The notes beneath the pieces were generated by a model that was not told the DNA's origin, did not search any database, and saw only the letters and a list, made by a program, of their open reading frames with translations. 64,000 nt of DNA from NCBI RefSeq assembly GCF_002483225.1, contig NZ_DLHL01000043.1:1-64000 (forward strand), written 5' to 3'. Made by a program: the position numbers and the translations under genes. Below, one piece after another: positions 44,127 through 52,116 of this stretch (positions within the stretch are counted from its first letter, which is position 1; every line of letters begins with the position of its first letter). This stretch comes from Gemmatimonas sp. UBA7669 (GTDB lineage Bacteria; Gemmatimonadota; Gemmatimonadetes; Gemmatimonadales; Gemmatimonadaceae).

Positions 44127-46010
44127 CTATTGCGCGCAGCCCAACTGCCCGCTGTATCGCGTAATGATGTCGGCCTGATTCATGGTGCGCGCGGTACCAC
44201 GCGCGCTACGCAACGCCGTGCAGGCCGGCCGCACCTCGTCGAGCAGCAGGTGCGCCTCGGCTATGCGGATGTAGGCCCAGGTGCTGTCTTCCGGTGTTGG
44301 CAGGCGCAGCAGCACGCTGCGCAATGCGGGAATGGCCGAGCGCGCATCGTCGTCATTGGCGCTGCCTGGGTCGAGCGCCTTGGTGAGACTGTCGAGCGTC
44401 GTGCGGGCGGCCTGCCCCAGCGGCGAAATGGCGCGACCGGTCGGGGCGCTTGGCGCGGCGGGTCGATCGGTGTTGGTCGCCGATGACTCTGTGCCCGACG
44501 GCGCCGTGTTGCCTGGCGCGCCTGACGGTGCGGCTGACGGCGCGGCGCTGGCGCCTGCCGGATTGGCCGCAGGTGGTGTGGTCGCGCCTGTGGCGGCGCC
44601 CGACTGCTGCACCGAGCGCGCGGCCTGCTTGGCCTCGTTGAGCAGCTGGTCGGCGGTGCGCGAGGCAGAGTTCACCAGACGATCGACGTCACTGGCGCGC
44701 GGTGCGCGCTGCTTGGTGAACCACCACCAGCCGGCACCAGCCAGCAGGAGCACCGGCAAGCTCGGCAGGGCAAAGCGCGGCAGCCGGAAGCTGCGGCGCG
44801 GTACCTGCACATCGACACGCGGTGCGGCAGACGGTGTGGGTTTGGCCTTTGCAGCAGACGCCGCAGGTCGCGACGCGGCCGGCGTGGGCTTGCTGCCCTT
44901 GTTGCTCCGGCGCGCTTTTTCGATGTCGTCGCGATCGAGCGTGTGGATGGCGCGGGCCGCTCCCGGGGTGTCAACCTTCTCGAGGACTGATTCGGCGCTG
45001 GCGGCTGGCGTTGGCCTTGCGGCCGCGGGCGGCGCAGCGGGAGCCGCCACCACCGGCGCAACGATGGCCGCTTCGAAGGCCTTGGCCAATGCGCCGGCGG
45101 ATGCGGTGCGCTTGGCGGGATCCTTGTCGAGCGCCTGGTCAAACACCTGCTGCAGTGCAGCCGGCCAGCGCACGTCGTTCTTGACGGTAATGAGCGGACG
45201 CGGCGTGGACACGAGCCGCGCGGTCATGCCGCGGTCGGGCGTGTTGGTGTCGAACGGCATGTCGAGCGTGAGGCACTGATAGGCCACAAGAGCCAGCGCG
45301 TACACGTCGCTGCGATGATCGATGTCGCTGCCGAGCAACTGCTCGGGACTCATGAACTCGGGCGTGCCGACGACAAAACCGGTGCGCGTGAGGCCGGACT
45401 CCTTTTCGTTGCTGCCGATGGCTTTGGCAATGCCGAAGTCCACAACCTTGCAGCGATCGCTGCCGTCCGCGTCATCCACCGTGACGAGGATGTTGTCGGG
45501 CTTGAGGTCACGGTGCACGATGCCGAGGCGATGCGCGGCGTCGAGGCCGTCGGCGACCTGGCGGATGATGCGTGCGGTGCGTTCGAGTGAGAGCGGCCCG
45601 GACTTGGCGAGCACATTCTTGAGTGTGTCCCCGCTCACATACTCCATGGCCAGATACACCAGGCCATCGCCCGTCTCACCGAAGTCGAAGACGCGCGCCA
45701 CGCGCTCATGCTCAATGCGGCTGGCATTGGCGGCCTCGCGATTGAAGCGGGCCACGGACGCCGGATCCTTGAGCAACTCGGGCCGCAGGACCTTGATGGC
45801 AGCCTGGAGGGGCAGTCGCACATGGCGGGCAAGGTACACCTTGCCCATGCCGCCCTCGCCGAGGAGGTCGGTGACGAGGTAGCGATCGGCAACGACCGAC
45901 CCGATCAGGTCGCCTTCAGGATCTGCCGCGCGCAGCGTGGAGCCGTCGGCGGGGCAGAAGATGTTGGAATCGGCGTAGCTGGTCCCGCAAACGGGGCAGA
46001 CTTTGGGCAT
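44127..46010 (-). CDS. Zinc-ribbon serine/threonine protein kinase, membrane-anchored
   Basis: 627 aa from the ATG at 46010. An N-terminal zinc-ribbon motif (CPVCGTSY...FCPADG, Cys5/8/19) precedes the Hanks kinase domain at about 44-310: glycine loop GEGGMGKVY, Lys73 in AIKVL, HRD at 166-168 in IVHRDLKPDN, DFG at 191-193 and the GTPEFMSPEQ activation segment. A Pro/Ala linker and one membrane segment (near 412-430, PSLPVLLLAGAGWWWF) lead to a Ser/Ala-rich extracytoplasmic tail with a TPR-like end. Position beside the T6SS suggests a PpkA-like regulatory role, which is inferred. Confidence 0.9.
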   Translation of the reverse strand: MPKVCPVCGTSYADSNIFCPADGSTLRAADPEGDLIGSVVADRYLVTDLLGEGGMGKVYLARHVRLPLQAAIKVLRPELLKDPASVARFNREAANASRIEHERVARVFDFGETGDGLVYLAMEYVSGDTLKNVLAKSGPLSLERTARIIRQVADGLDAAHRLGIVHRDLKPDNILVTVDDADGSDRCKVVDFGIAKAIGSNEKESGLTRTGFVVGTPEFMSPEQLLGSDIDHRSDVYALALVAYQCLTLDMPFDTNTPDRGMTARLVSTPRPLITVKNDVRWPAALQQVFDQALDKDPAKRTASAGALAKAFEAAIVAPVVAAPAAPPAAARPTPAASAESVLEKVDTPGAARAIHTLDRDDIEKARRSNKGSKPTPAASRPAASAAKAKPTPSAAPRVDVQVPRRSFRLPRFALPSLPVLLLAGAGWWWFTKQRAPRASDVDRLVNSASRTADQLLNEAKQAARSVQQSGAATGATTPPAANPAGASAAPSAAPSGAPGNTAPSGTESSATNTDRPAAPSAPTGRAISPLGQAARTTLDSLTKALDPGSANDDDARSAIPALRSVLLRLPTPEDSTWAYIRIAEAHLLLDEVRPACTALRSARGTARTMNQADIITRYSGQLGCAQ

Positions 46011-46061
46011 GCTGGGGAAATGCGGTATGTTCCGGGGAATCACCCAACGGAGAATATGCTG

Positions 46062-46838
46062 ATGACCGTCTCTCTGCTGTCCCGCCGCATGCGTCGGGCC
46101 CTGATGGCGCCCGTAACGCGCAGGTTGCGTTTGCCCGGTCTGGGCTTGTCCCTGCTGGCCGTGACCTCAACCGCGGGTGTCGTGTCGGCCCAGGGAAGCG
46201 GCGGGAAGCCGACCGTGGCCGTGATGTACTTTACCAACGGGGCCTTGGCGAACAATGCCGATTATGCGCCGCTGAGCAAGGGGTTGGCCGAAATGCTCAT
46301 TACGGAGCTGGCGGCGAACACGAACATCCGGGTGGTGGAGCGCGACCGCCTGCAGGCCCTGCTCGAGGAGCAGAACCTGGGGGCGAGCGGCCGGGTGGAG
46401 AAGGAAACCGCCGCCAAGATCGGCAAAACGCTCGGCGCATTGCACATGCTGATGGGCAGTTTCGTGATCGACCCCAAGGAGCGCATGCGCATGGACGTGC
46501 GAGCCATCAACACGGAAACGTCCGAGCTGGAGTACGCCGCGACCGTGACGGGCAAGGCCGACAACATGCTGGAGCTGCTGTCACAGCTGGGTGCCAAGCT
46601 GAACGCGGGGCTCAAGTTGCCCGCGGTGCCAGCCGGCGTGCAGGAAGGCGCGGCGGTTGGCGCCAAGGGACCCAATCAGCTCAAGTCCATGATGTTGCTG
46701 AGCCGCGCGCTCGAGCAGCAGGATCGCAAGAACAACACGCAGGCCATTGCGCTCTACAAGGAATCGCTGGCCGCCAATCCCGACAACGCGCGGGCCAAGA
46801 CGCTGCTGGCCAGTCTGGAGCGCGGCACAAAGGAGTAA
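46062..46838 (+). CDS. Exported CsgG/TolB-like protein with C-terminal TPR
   Basis: 258 aa from the ATG at 46062, chosen because GGAG lies nine bases upstream. A signal peptide ends near VVSAQGSGG. The CsgG-like domain (about 45-190) shows KPTVAVMYFTNG, then LSKGLAEMLITELAANTNIRVVERDRLQALLEEQNLGASGRV (in parts), the usual pattern of CsgG/TolB-N domains. A short TPR (ALEQQDRKNNTQAIALYKESLAANPDNARAKTLL) ends it. It has no lipobox Cys. Divergent from the kinase, 51 bp apart. Confidence 0.82.
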   Translation: MTVSLLSRRMRRALMAPVTRRLRLPGLGLSLLAVTSTAGVVSAQGSGGKPTVAVMYFTNGALANNADYAPLSKGLAEMLITELAANTNIRVVERDRLQALLEEQNLGASGRVEKETAAKIGKTLGALHMLMGSFVIDPKERMRMDVRAINTETSELEYAATVTGKADNMLELLSQLGAKLNAGLKLPAVPAGVQEGAAVGAKGPNQLKSMMLLSRALEQQDRKNNTQAIALYKESLAANPDNARAKTLLASLERGTKE

Positions 46839-46876
46839 GTACGGCGCAGAACGCGTGACCGGCTGAACACAAAAAC

Positions 46877-46910
46877 AAACGGGGGTGATCCACTCGGATC
46901 ACCCCCGTTT
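46877..46910. terminator. Strong bidirectional terminator
   Basis: A 15-bp perfect stem, AAACGGGGGTGATCC / GGATCACCCCCGTTT, with a 4-nt loop (ACTC) lies between the CsgG-like gene and the stop of the convergent repeat lipoprotein. A-rich and T-rich flanks on the two sides make it work for both. Confidence 0.85.
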
Positions 46911-46954
46911 GTCGTACCCTGTCTGGTTGTGGTCAGTTCGTCATGACCTGGAGG

Positions 46955-49711
46955 TCATGTCCCCTTGCGGACCTTGGACCGCACGTTGGACGCCGGCGAG
47001 AAGAATGTGGCGCTGATCGTCGACGTTGTGTTCACGCCCGTGATGGCGTAATCGGTGCAGGGACTGCTGCTCATGGCGCAGATGGACCCGCTGCCAAAAA
47101 ATCCGTTCGCGCCGTTGAAGCCGTTGAGGAACACGGTGAAGCCCGCTCCACTGGGGACGGACAGGTTGCAGATGGTCGTGGGACTGTTGTCGCCCTGCGC
47201 GCGCGAACAGCTTGGCGAGAAGTTGTTGCCGCTGATGGCGAGGATACCGCCTTCCGAACCCGAGAGCGTCACGGTGATCGTCACGGGCGGCACGGGAATG
47301 AAGCGGGCCGTGACTTCCACGTTGCCGTTGGCCGTGAGCGTGCAGGACGAACTGCTGCCAAACGAGGCGCAGGCCCCGCCCCATCCCGCGAAGCTTTGTC
47401 CGCTTTGCGGCAGGGCGAGGAGTGTTACGCTCGTCCCACCCGGCACGGACTGCACGCAGGTACTGCCGCTTTGCACGGTCGTGCCAGTGAATGTGCAGTC
47501 GATGCCGTTGGAATACATCTCCATCGGGTCATCGATGAGGATGGTGCCGGTACCGGTGTTGTTCGACTCGGGGCTCACCGAGATAAGTCCCGTGGGCGGA
47601 CCGAACGTGGCCGTTACGCTGGCGTTCTGCGTAACGATGAACGTGCAGGTCACCGAGCTCGAGGCACAGGCGCCGCTGTAACCCGAGAACGTCTGGTCGA
47701 CACCCGGCGAGGCCGTGAGCGTGAGGTTGCGGCTCACGTCCACCAGCGTGGTGCACTGGCGGCTGCTTTCGCCCTCGGCGAGCGTGCAGGTGAAGCCGCT
47801 GCTCGTGGACACCGACCCGAATCCGCCCTGCGAACCGGCGGCGAGGTTGAGCGTGAGCAGCACCTGGCGGCGCGTGAACACCGCGGTGACCGTGCGGGCC
47901 TGATCGACGGTGACCTGACAGAGTCCCGTGCCGCTGCAGGCGCCGGTCCAGCCACTGAAGTTGCTCTCGCCGTCCGGGATGGCGGTGAGCGTGAGCGTCG
48001 TGCCGTTGGGCACGGTGGCGCTGCAGGTTCCGCTGTTGGAGCCGTTGGCGCGCAGGCAGCTGATGACACTGCCCGCGAACACCTGACCGTCACCCGTGCC
48101 CGTGGGCACGACGGTGATGACCGCCGGCGGATCGAACTGCGCGGTCACATTGCGCTGCGTGCCGGTGATGGGCAGCACGCAGGTGGTGCCCACCTGGCCT
48201 GCACAGTCGCCGCCCCAGCCACGGAAGGAATTGCCCGAGAGCGCTGCCGCAGACAGGGTGATGCTGGTGCCCTCGTTGAAGAGCGCGGTGCACGCGCCCT
48301 GGCCACTGGCTCCCACGAGGTTGCAGGAGATGCCGGCCGGCGTGGAGGTGATGATGCCACGGCCCTCACCCGTGCCACGAATGGACACCGTGACCGGTGC
48401 CTCGAAGCGCGCGTTGACCGTGCGGTCGCCGTTCATGGTGACCTGGCAGGTGGTGGCGGTGCTGCCCGAACAGGCGTCCCCACTCCAACCGCGGAAGATG
48501 CTCTGTCCGGCCGGCGTGACCGACAGCGTGACCACGGCGCCTTCGACGAACGTGCCGCTGCAGGTGCCGGTGGTGGTGCCACCCTGCGACACGCAGAGAA
48601 TGCCGCCCTGATCGGCGTTGATGGTGCCCAGACCCGAGCCGCTGCCGGTAAGGCGCAGCGTGCGCAGCGCGCGGAACACGATACCCACGTTGCGTGCCGC
48701 ATTCATGTTCACCGTGCAGGCGGCGCCCTGCGTGCCGGCGCAGTCACCCGCCCAGCCCACCAGTTCACTGCCTGAGGCCGGTGTGGCCGTGATCACCACC
48801 GACTGATCGCCGGGGAAGGTGAAGCTGCAGGCGCCCGTGGCCTGCTGCCCGCTGATGGTGCAGTTGATGCCCGCGGGCGCCGAGGTGAGCGTACCGTTGC
48901 CGCTGAATCCCGACGAGGCAATGGTGAGCACCTGCGGCTGCGGCACGACGCGCACGTCGACGGAGGCGAGGCGGTTGCCCACTTCGGCCACAATGCGCGT
49001 GACACCCGGTGCGACCGCGGTCACCACACCGGCCGCATTCACCGTAGCCACGCTGGGTGCGCTGCTGCTGAAGGTGGGGGTGCGACCCGTGACCGTCTGA
49101 CCCGCGCCGTTGGTGATCTGCGCGGTGAGGGCCATGGTGCGCGCCACTTCCACACGCAACGGCTGACCCGGCCCGACTACATTGGCTGGCGGCGCGGTGA
49201 GCGTGATGTTGGCGATGTCGGTGAGCGGGATGGGGTCGGTGACCGTGTTGGTCTGACCCGGACGAAGCGAGAAGGGCCCGATGCGCTGGCGATCAACACT
49301 CAGTCCGTCGAGCAACAGCTCGAGTTCGAGTTCGACCACGCACTCATCGCTGGCCACCGCGCCGGAGAGGCCGGCCCGATTGGCGTCCCGCAGACAGTTG
49401 GCGAGGTCGAGCCCGATGGGGACCTGCTGACTACCGGCGGTATTGAGTGCGATGGTCTGCGTGGACAGCGGCACGGTGCCGCCGGCCGCGAGGAGATAGC
49501 GGGCGCTGACCCGCACCTGCGCGGTCTGCGCCGTGTTGGCCTGCACCGCCATGGAGAAGGCGACGCGGGCGGGCTGGTCGGTGCCCGGGGCGACGACGTC
49601 GTTATCGCCGGCACAGGCACTGAGCAGCGCGGACATCGCGCAGGCCGCGCCGAGGCGCAGTGCGCCGGGGCGCAGCACGCGCGTCAGGCGGAAAGGAAGC
49701 ATGGTTGGCAT
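46955..49711 (-). CDS. Lipoprotein with seven Cys-rich WxGxC repeats
   Basis: 918 aa. A lipoprotein signal (LLSACAG) opens the protein, then a helical/beta region and a BIG2-like Ig domain (about 180-265, with SSSAPSVATVNAAGVVTAVAPG). Seven repeats of about 80-95 residues follow to the end. Each has the layout G-x-G-x-I/V-x-x-x-x-G-I-x-C, C-x-x-x-F/V, V-x-L-T-A-x-P, F-x-G-W-x-G-x-C and C-x-V-x-x-x-x-x-x-V-x-A-x-F, with four Cys per repeat that could form two disulphides. This matches the divergent InlB-B/Listeria-type repeat superfamily. It follows the barrel gene after 6 bp. Inferred surface fibre or adhesin. Confidence 0.8.
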   Translation of the reverse strand: MPTMLPFRLTRVLRPGALRLGAACAMSALLSACAGDNDVVAPGTDQPARVAFSMAVQANTAQTAQVRVSARYLLAAGGTVPLSTQTIALNTAGSQQVPIGLDLANCLRDANRAGLSGAVASDECVVELELELLLDGLSVDRQRIGPFSLRPGQTNTVTDPIPLTDIANITLTAPPANVVGPGQPLRVEVARTMALTAQITNGAGQTVTGRTPTFSSSAPSVATVNAAGVVTAVAPGVTRIVAEVGNRLASVDVRVVPQPQVLTIASSGFSGNGTLTSAPAGINCTISGQQATGACSFTFPGDQSVVITATPASGSELVGWAGDCAGTQGAACTVNMNAARNVGIVFRALRTLRLTGSGSGLGTINADQGGILCVSQGGTTTGTCSGTFVEGAVVTLSVTPAGQSIFRGWSGDACSGSTATTCQVTMNGDRTVNARFEAPVTVSIRGTGEGRGIITSTPAGISCNLVGASGQGACTALFNEGTSITLSAAALSGNSFRGWGGDCAGQVGTTCVLPITGTQRNVTAQFDPPAVITVVPTGTGDGQVFAGSVISCLRANGSNSGTCSATVPNGTTLTLTAIPDGESNFSGWTGACSGTGLCQVTVDQARTVTAVFTRRQVLLTLNLAAGSQGGFGSVSTSSGFTCTLAEGESSRQCTTLVDVSRNLTLTASPGVDQTFSGYSGACASSSVTCTFIVTQNASVTATFGPPTGLISVSPESNNTGTGTILIDDPMEMYSNGIDCTFTGTTVQSGSTCVQSVPGGTSVTLLALPQSGQSFAGWGGACASFGSSSSCTLTANGNVEVTARFIPVPPVTITVTLSGSEGGILAISGNNFSPSCSRAQGDNSPTTICNLSVPSGAGFTVFLNGFNGANGFFGSGSICAMSSSPCTDYAITGVNTTSTISATFFSPASNVRSKVRKGT

Positions 49712-49717
49712 GGGCGA

Positions 49718-50968
49718 TTAGAACCGGGTCGCGATGACGAGACCCGCAGTGCCGCCAAAGAAGGCAGTCCGGGGTGCCGTGCCGGTGATGCGCGGGCGAA
49801 GCTGACCGCCCTGCGCGCGGAGGTACGGCTGGATGGTGAAGGTGCCGGCGCGGTGCACGAGACCGAGCGTGCCGCCGCCGCTGATGACACCCGACGTGGC
49901 CAGACCCTGATTGATGGCCAGGCCGGAGTGCATGCGGCCATCACCAGTGAAGAGCAGGTCGGTGGAACCCGAGAGCGGAATGCTGGTGCGCAGACCACCG
50001 TCGAAGTAGTTGCCGCTGGTGCCGGCCACTTCGCGGCCATCGCGTTCGTAGCGCGTGCGGAAGCGGTTGGAGCCCCAGAGCACGAATTCACGCACGCGCG
50101 GCACGGCAAACTGGATCTGCACGTCGGTGGTGTAGATCGGACCCAGCGTGACGGTGGCCAGCGGGGCCGCCGCACTGCCCGCGGCCGGATTGCGCAGCTC
50201 ATCGTCAGCAAACACGTCCACGGCGCCGGTGAGGCTCACGCGATGACCGCCGATGAGGCGATCAAGACCGAGGGAGCCACGCACCACATTGCCGGGCTGG
50301 AAGTCCACCGAGGGCGAACCCGCCGCGATGGCGGCGATGGGCTGATAGGTGCCGCGCAGTTCGTACGAGCCACCGATGGCCACCGCCCAACCGAGCACTT
50401 GCTTGGCGGCCACGAGACCGACCGTGCCACTGGGGCCCGCGCCAACGGGCGGCGTGCCGAGGCCCAGCGCCGGAGCGGCAATGGCGCGCAGCACGGTGAG
50501 GTTGCTGTTGGTGAGCTCGGTCTTGCCGGTGGGCACATTGCCGCCGGCCGTGAACGTGATGGCGTCGTTGAACAGGCGACCAGTGGCGCGTACACGCACG
50601 TCGGTGGGGCCGTACAACGTGGATGTTGTGCGGGAGCCGGCCGAGCCAAGCTTGGGATCGTAGGTCAGGCGCGCGTACGAGAAGGCCGACTGCACGTCCA
50701 CCGTCCAGGCTGTGCCGATGGGCAGGGCCAGACTCACGGGGACGGAGAACTGCTCGATGCTGCGCAGACGGATGGAGTCGCGTCCGCCAACGCCCGGCTG
50801 CTGAAAGCCGACGCCGCCAAACGAAATGACATCAGCGGTGGCGCCGGCGGCAATGATGCCGGTGCCAATGAGACGATCCTGGGCCGAGAGAGCAGCCGGC
50901 AGGCCGAGCGCGAGCACGCAGCCGGCCAGCGCGCCGATGCCTCGGGTGTGAAGCGTAGGCGAGGTCAT
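49718..50968 (-). CDS. Outer-membrane beta-barrel protein
   Basis: 416 aa. A signal peptide (LPAALSAQ) precedes a body of amphipathic strands, Gly/Thr-rich and with long loops, ending in a terminal Phe (VIATRF), the signature of an outer-membrane barrel. The DVRVRATGRLF and LFTGDGRMHSG stretches resemble transporter-type barrels (phenol/alkane MetA-pathway family), but I assign no substrate. Its ATG overlaps the stop of the CsgG-like gene upstream by 4 bp (ATGA), so the pair is translationally coupled. Confidence 0.75.
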   Translation of the reverse strand: MTSPTLHTRGIGALAGCVLALGLPAALSAQDRLIGTGIIAAGATADVISFGGVGFQQPGVGGRDSIRLRSIEQFSVPVSLALPIGTAWTVDVQSAFSYARLTYDPKLGSAGSRTTSTLYGPTDVRVRATGRLFNDAITFTAGGNVPTGKTELTNSNLTVLRAIAAPALGLGTPPVGAGPSGTVGLVAAKQVLGWAVAIGGSYELRGTYQPIAAIAAGSPSVDFQPGNVVRGSLGLDRLIGGHRVSLTGAVDVFADDELRNPAAGSAAAPLATVTLGPIYTTDVQIQFAVPRVREFVLWGSNRFRTRYERDGREVAGTSGNYFDGGLRTSIPLSGSTDLLFTGDGRMHSGLAINQGLATSGVISGGGTLGLVHRAGTFTIQPYLRAQGGQLRPRITGTAPRTAFFGGTAGLVIATRF

Positions 50969-51924
50969 GGGCGGATGATGGTGATGATGACGGTGGCCTG
51001 CGCCGCCGGGAACGAGGGATCGAGAGCCGAGCTCACGGCGCGCGACACGTTGGTGATGAGGTCGAGCGGACGGTTGAGTCGGTCGACCGTGCTGGAGATG
51101 GCGCCGTCGAGCGGGCGCACACCGGGCACGAGCACCGGCGAGCCGGTGCCGATGGCGCCGATGGCGCGCACATCGAGTTCGCGCGTACGGGCCTGACGGA
51201 ATGACGGGTCGAGTCGCTGCGCCTCACGGAAGGCTGCCGAGGCACCGCGGAAGTCGCCGTCGTAGAAGCGCTGCATGCCCTTGCCATAGGCCAGCAGGGC
51301 CGCGACGCTCTTGGTGGGCTGCTGCTCCACCTCGGCGCGCTCGGCCGGCGTGAGCACCACGCCTAGCGACTCGAACAACCGCAGCACCAGGGCCTTTTCC
51401 GCGGCCAGGATTTCATTGAGCGGGGCGCTGGCGTCCACGGCCTGCGTGACGGTCGCGCGTTCCACGTCGCCGATGCGCGCGCCCAGGCGCAGCGTGTTGC
51501 CACCGGGCATGGCCTGCACCGAACCAAACACGAGCTTCTCGGCGCTCACCAGCTTGCCCACACGCGGCGCGGTGGCCGAGTCAACGCGGCCGGAAGCCGC
51601 GAGGTCGAGTTCGCGCAGTACTTCGCCGAAGCGCGCCCGCTCGACCACGCGCACGGACTTGCTGCGCGAGAGGTCGGTGGAGACGAGGTCGGCGAGCGCG
51701 AAGGCCAGCGGTGTGAGTGTGGTGTCGTTGGTGGGCGCCGCGAAGGGCGGGACGCCGACGGTGCCGCGGGCACTGAGTCGGCCCGCTTCGCCGGCCAGAG
51801 CCTGGGCATCGGCGGCGGCAGGGGTGGGCGCGGGATTGGCGCGCGGGCCGCTGCAGGCGGCCACGAGCACGGCGAGTGCCGGGAAGGCTGGGGCGTACCA
51901 GGCGCGGGCGGTACGCGGATGCAT
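50965..51924 (-). CDS. CsgG/TolB-like lipoprotein with TPR
   Basis: 319 aa from the ATG at 51924 (an ATG at 51945 is possible). A clean lipoprotein signal ends in VAACSG. The mature protein has TVGVPPFAAPTND, LAFALADLVSTDLSRSKSVRVVERARFGEVLRELDL (in parts) and a LVFGSV strand, the CsgG/TolB-N pattern. A TPR pair (LLAYGKGMQRFYDGDFRGASAAFREAQRLDPSFRQA) follows, then a C-terminal region without matches. It heads the operon with the barrel and the Cys-repeat lipoprotein. Confidence 0.8.
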   Translation of the reverse strand: MHPRTARAWYAPAFPALAVLVAACSGPRANPAPTPAAADAQALAGEAGRLSARGTVGVPPFAAPTNDTTLTPLAFALADLVSTDLSRSKSVRVVERARFGEVLRELDLAASGRVDSATAPRVGKLVSAEKLVFGSVQAMPGGNTLRLGARIGDVERATVTQAVDASAPLNEILAAEKALVLRLFESLGVVLTPAERAEVEQQPTKSVAALLAYGKGMQRFYDGDFRGASAAFREAQRLDPSFRQARTRELDVRAIGAIGTGSPVLVPGVRPLDGAISSTVDRLNRPLDLITNVSRAVSSALDPSFPAAQATVIITIIRP

Positions 51925-52116
51925 GCGCGGCGGGCGCAGTCGCATTGGCAGCTTGGTGAGAGACAAGGTCGGGGGCCGACGTGCGTCGGCACCGGCTTGC
52001 ACGCGATTCTTCAATCGGTGCAATCGTGCGAATGTGTGATATAGCCAGTGGAGAATCAAGCGAAGCGTGCGGGAAGTGCATAACCTTCCCGTAACCTCTG
52101 TCCGGTGGGAGATGCC

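Noticed and set aside
46943..48775. 610-codon plus-strand frame opposite the Cys-repeat lipoprotein
   Set aside because: Arg/His/Gly-rich composition and periodic pattern mirror the repeats on the other strand; no start signal.
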